From: Silene noctiflora
Lineage: Eukaryota > Streptophyta > Magnoliopsida > Caryophyllales > Caryophyllaceae
Assembly (NCBI GenBank): GCA_009801015.1
Contig: VHZZ01006882.1
Location: forward strand, 38,926 to 61,342
Direction of reading: 5' to 3'
DNA: 22,417 nt
The position numbers and the translations under genes were made by a program. Below, piece by piece: positions 22,300-22,417 of the stretch; within the stretch, counting starts at the first letter, position 1, and every line of letters starts with the position of its first letter. The notes under the pieces are model-generated. The model did no database searches, had not been told where the DNA came from, and was given only the letters and a program-made list of their open reading frames with translations.

Positions 22300-22417
22300 C
22301 CGTGCAATAAATGCACGGTATTTAGAGTTTTTTTATTTTTAATAAATTACTAATATAATATTGGTATCTCATTAATTATTCATATTTCTCGTAACGGTAT
22401 ATAGAGTTTTTTTATTT
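22300..22417. repeat. Hairpin and start of a possible tandem repeat at window edge
   Basis: CCGTGCA/TGCACGG forms a perfect 7-bp stem with a 5-base loop (22300-22318). CGGTATTTAGAGTTTTTTTATTT at 22316 is followed 79 bases later by CGGTATATAGAGTTTTTTTATTT at 22395. The window ends within the second unit. Confidence 0.5.

Noticed and set aside
1..22417. CRISPR arrays, bacterial operons, phage or defence systems
   Set aside because: Spliced exons and plant transposons show a eukaryotic nuclear locus; no regularly spaced repeats were found.
1..22417. tRNA or rRNA genes
   Set aside because: No cloverleaf with T-loop GTTCRANNC and matching acceptor stem was seen by eye. The SINE-like piece at 16140-16310 has no convincing promoter boxes. 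A tRNAscan run would settle this.

Overview
The window is nuclear DNA of a flowering plant. Coding sequence is split by GT-AG introns, the DNA is AT-rich, and it carries Ty1/copia gag and pol fragments, Stowaway-type MITEs with TA target sites, hAT-type and Mutator-like non-autonomous elements and a SINE-like fragment. Codon use and the protein match a eudicot. The repeat style would fit Caryophyllales (Amaranthaceae-like), but that is only an impression. Scattered single Ns mark a draft assembly.

The one apparently functional gene is on the + strand from about 3630 to beyond 18870. It encodes a pfkB/ribokinase-family sugar kinase, and its closest plant relatives as I recognise them are the Arabidopsis At5g43910 type. 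I resolved 12 coding exons (3896-3949, 4058-4147, 11138-11215, 11338-11412, 12538-12590, 13076-13226, 14420-14530, 14983-15109, 15212-15309, 15819-15957, 18439-18491, 18787-18870). They join in phase into a 370-residue protein without internal stops, with the glycine-rich GGGNAGNA substrate motif and the DTTGAGD catalytic motif. Intron 7 has a GC donor, and the second half of intron 1 is a Stowaway terminus.

Only 1.1 kb of the 15-kb gene is coding; much of the rest is inserted repeats. Intron 2 (7 kb) holds four decayed copia gag copies in alternating orientation (-,+,-,+), forming two long palindromes in series. The last copy runs on into a pol (GAG-pre-integrase) remnant. Intron 4 holds a hAT-like element with a perfect 8-bp target duplication inside a foldback element, plus a second foldback. 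Intron 7 holds a decayed MITE. Intron 10 holds a SINE-like piece, a 26-bp tandem repeat and a Stowaway inside a larger Stowaway-like element.

Left of the kinase, on the - strand (2658 to about 387), is a decayed RPA1-like (replication protein A large subunit, OB-fold) gene with two in-frame nonsense codons and a lost splice acceptor. Positions 1-250 resemble LTR-retrotransposon sequence. The two genes are divergent, with about 1 kb between their start regions.

Right of the kinase (18871-22417) I find no convincing gene. There is AT-rich intergenic DNA, a 1,034-bp Mutator-like element with 9-bp target duplications containing a MITE made of two perfect hairpins, an (AAT)n microsatellite inside a small inverted repeat, and the beginning of a possible tandem repeat at the window edge. 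The striking feature is structural rather than a new enzyme system: a conserved kinase transcript that must splice out long self-complementary retrotransposon palindromes.
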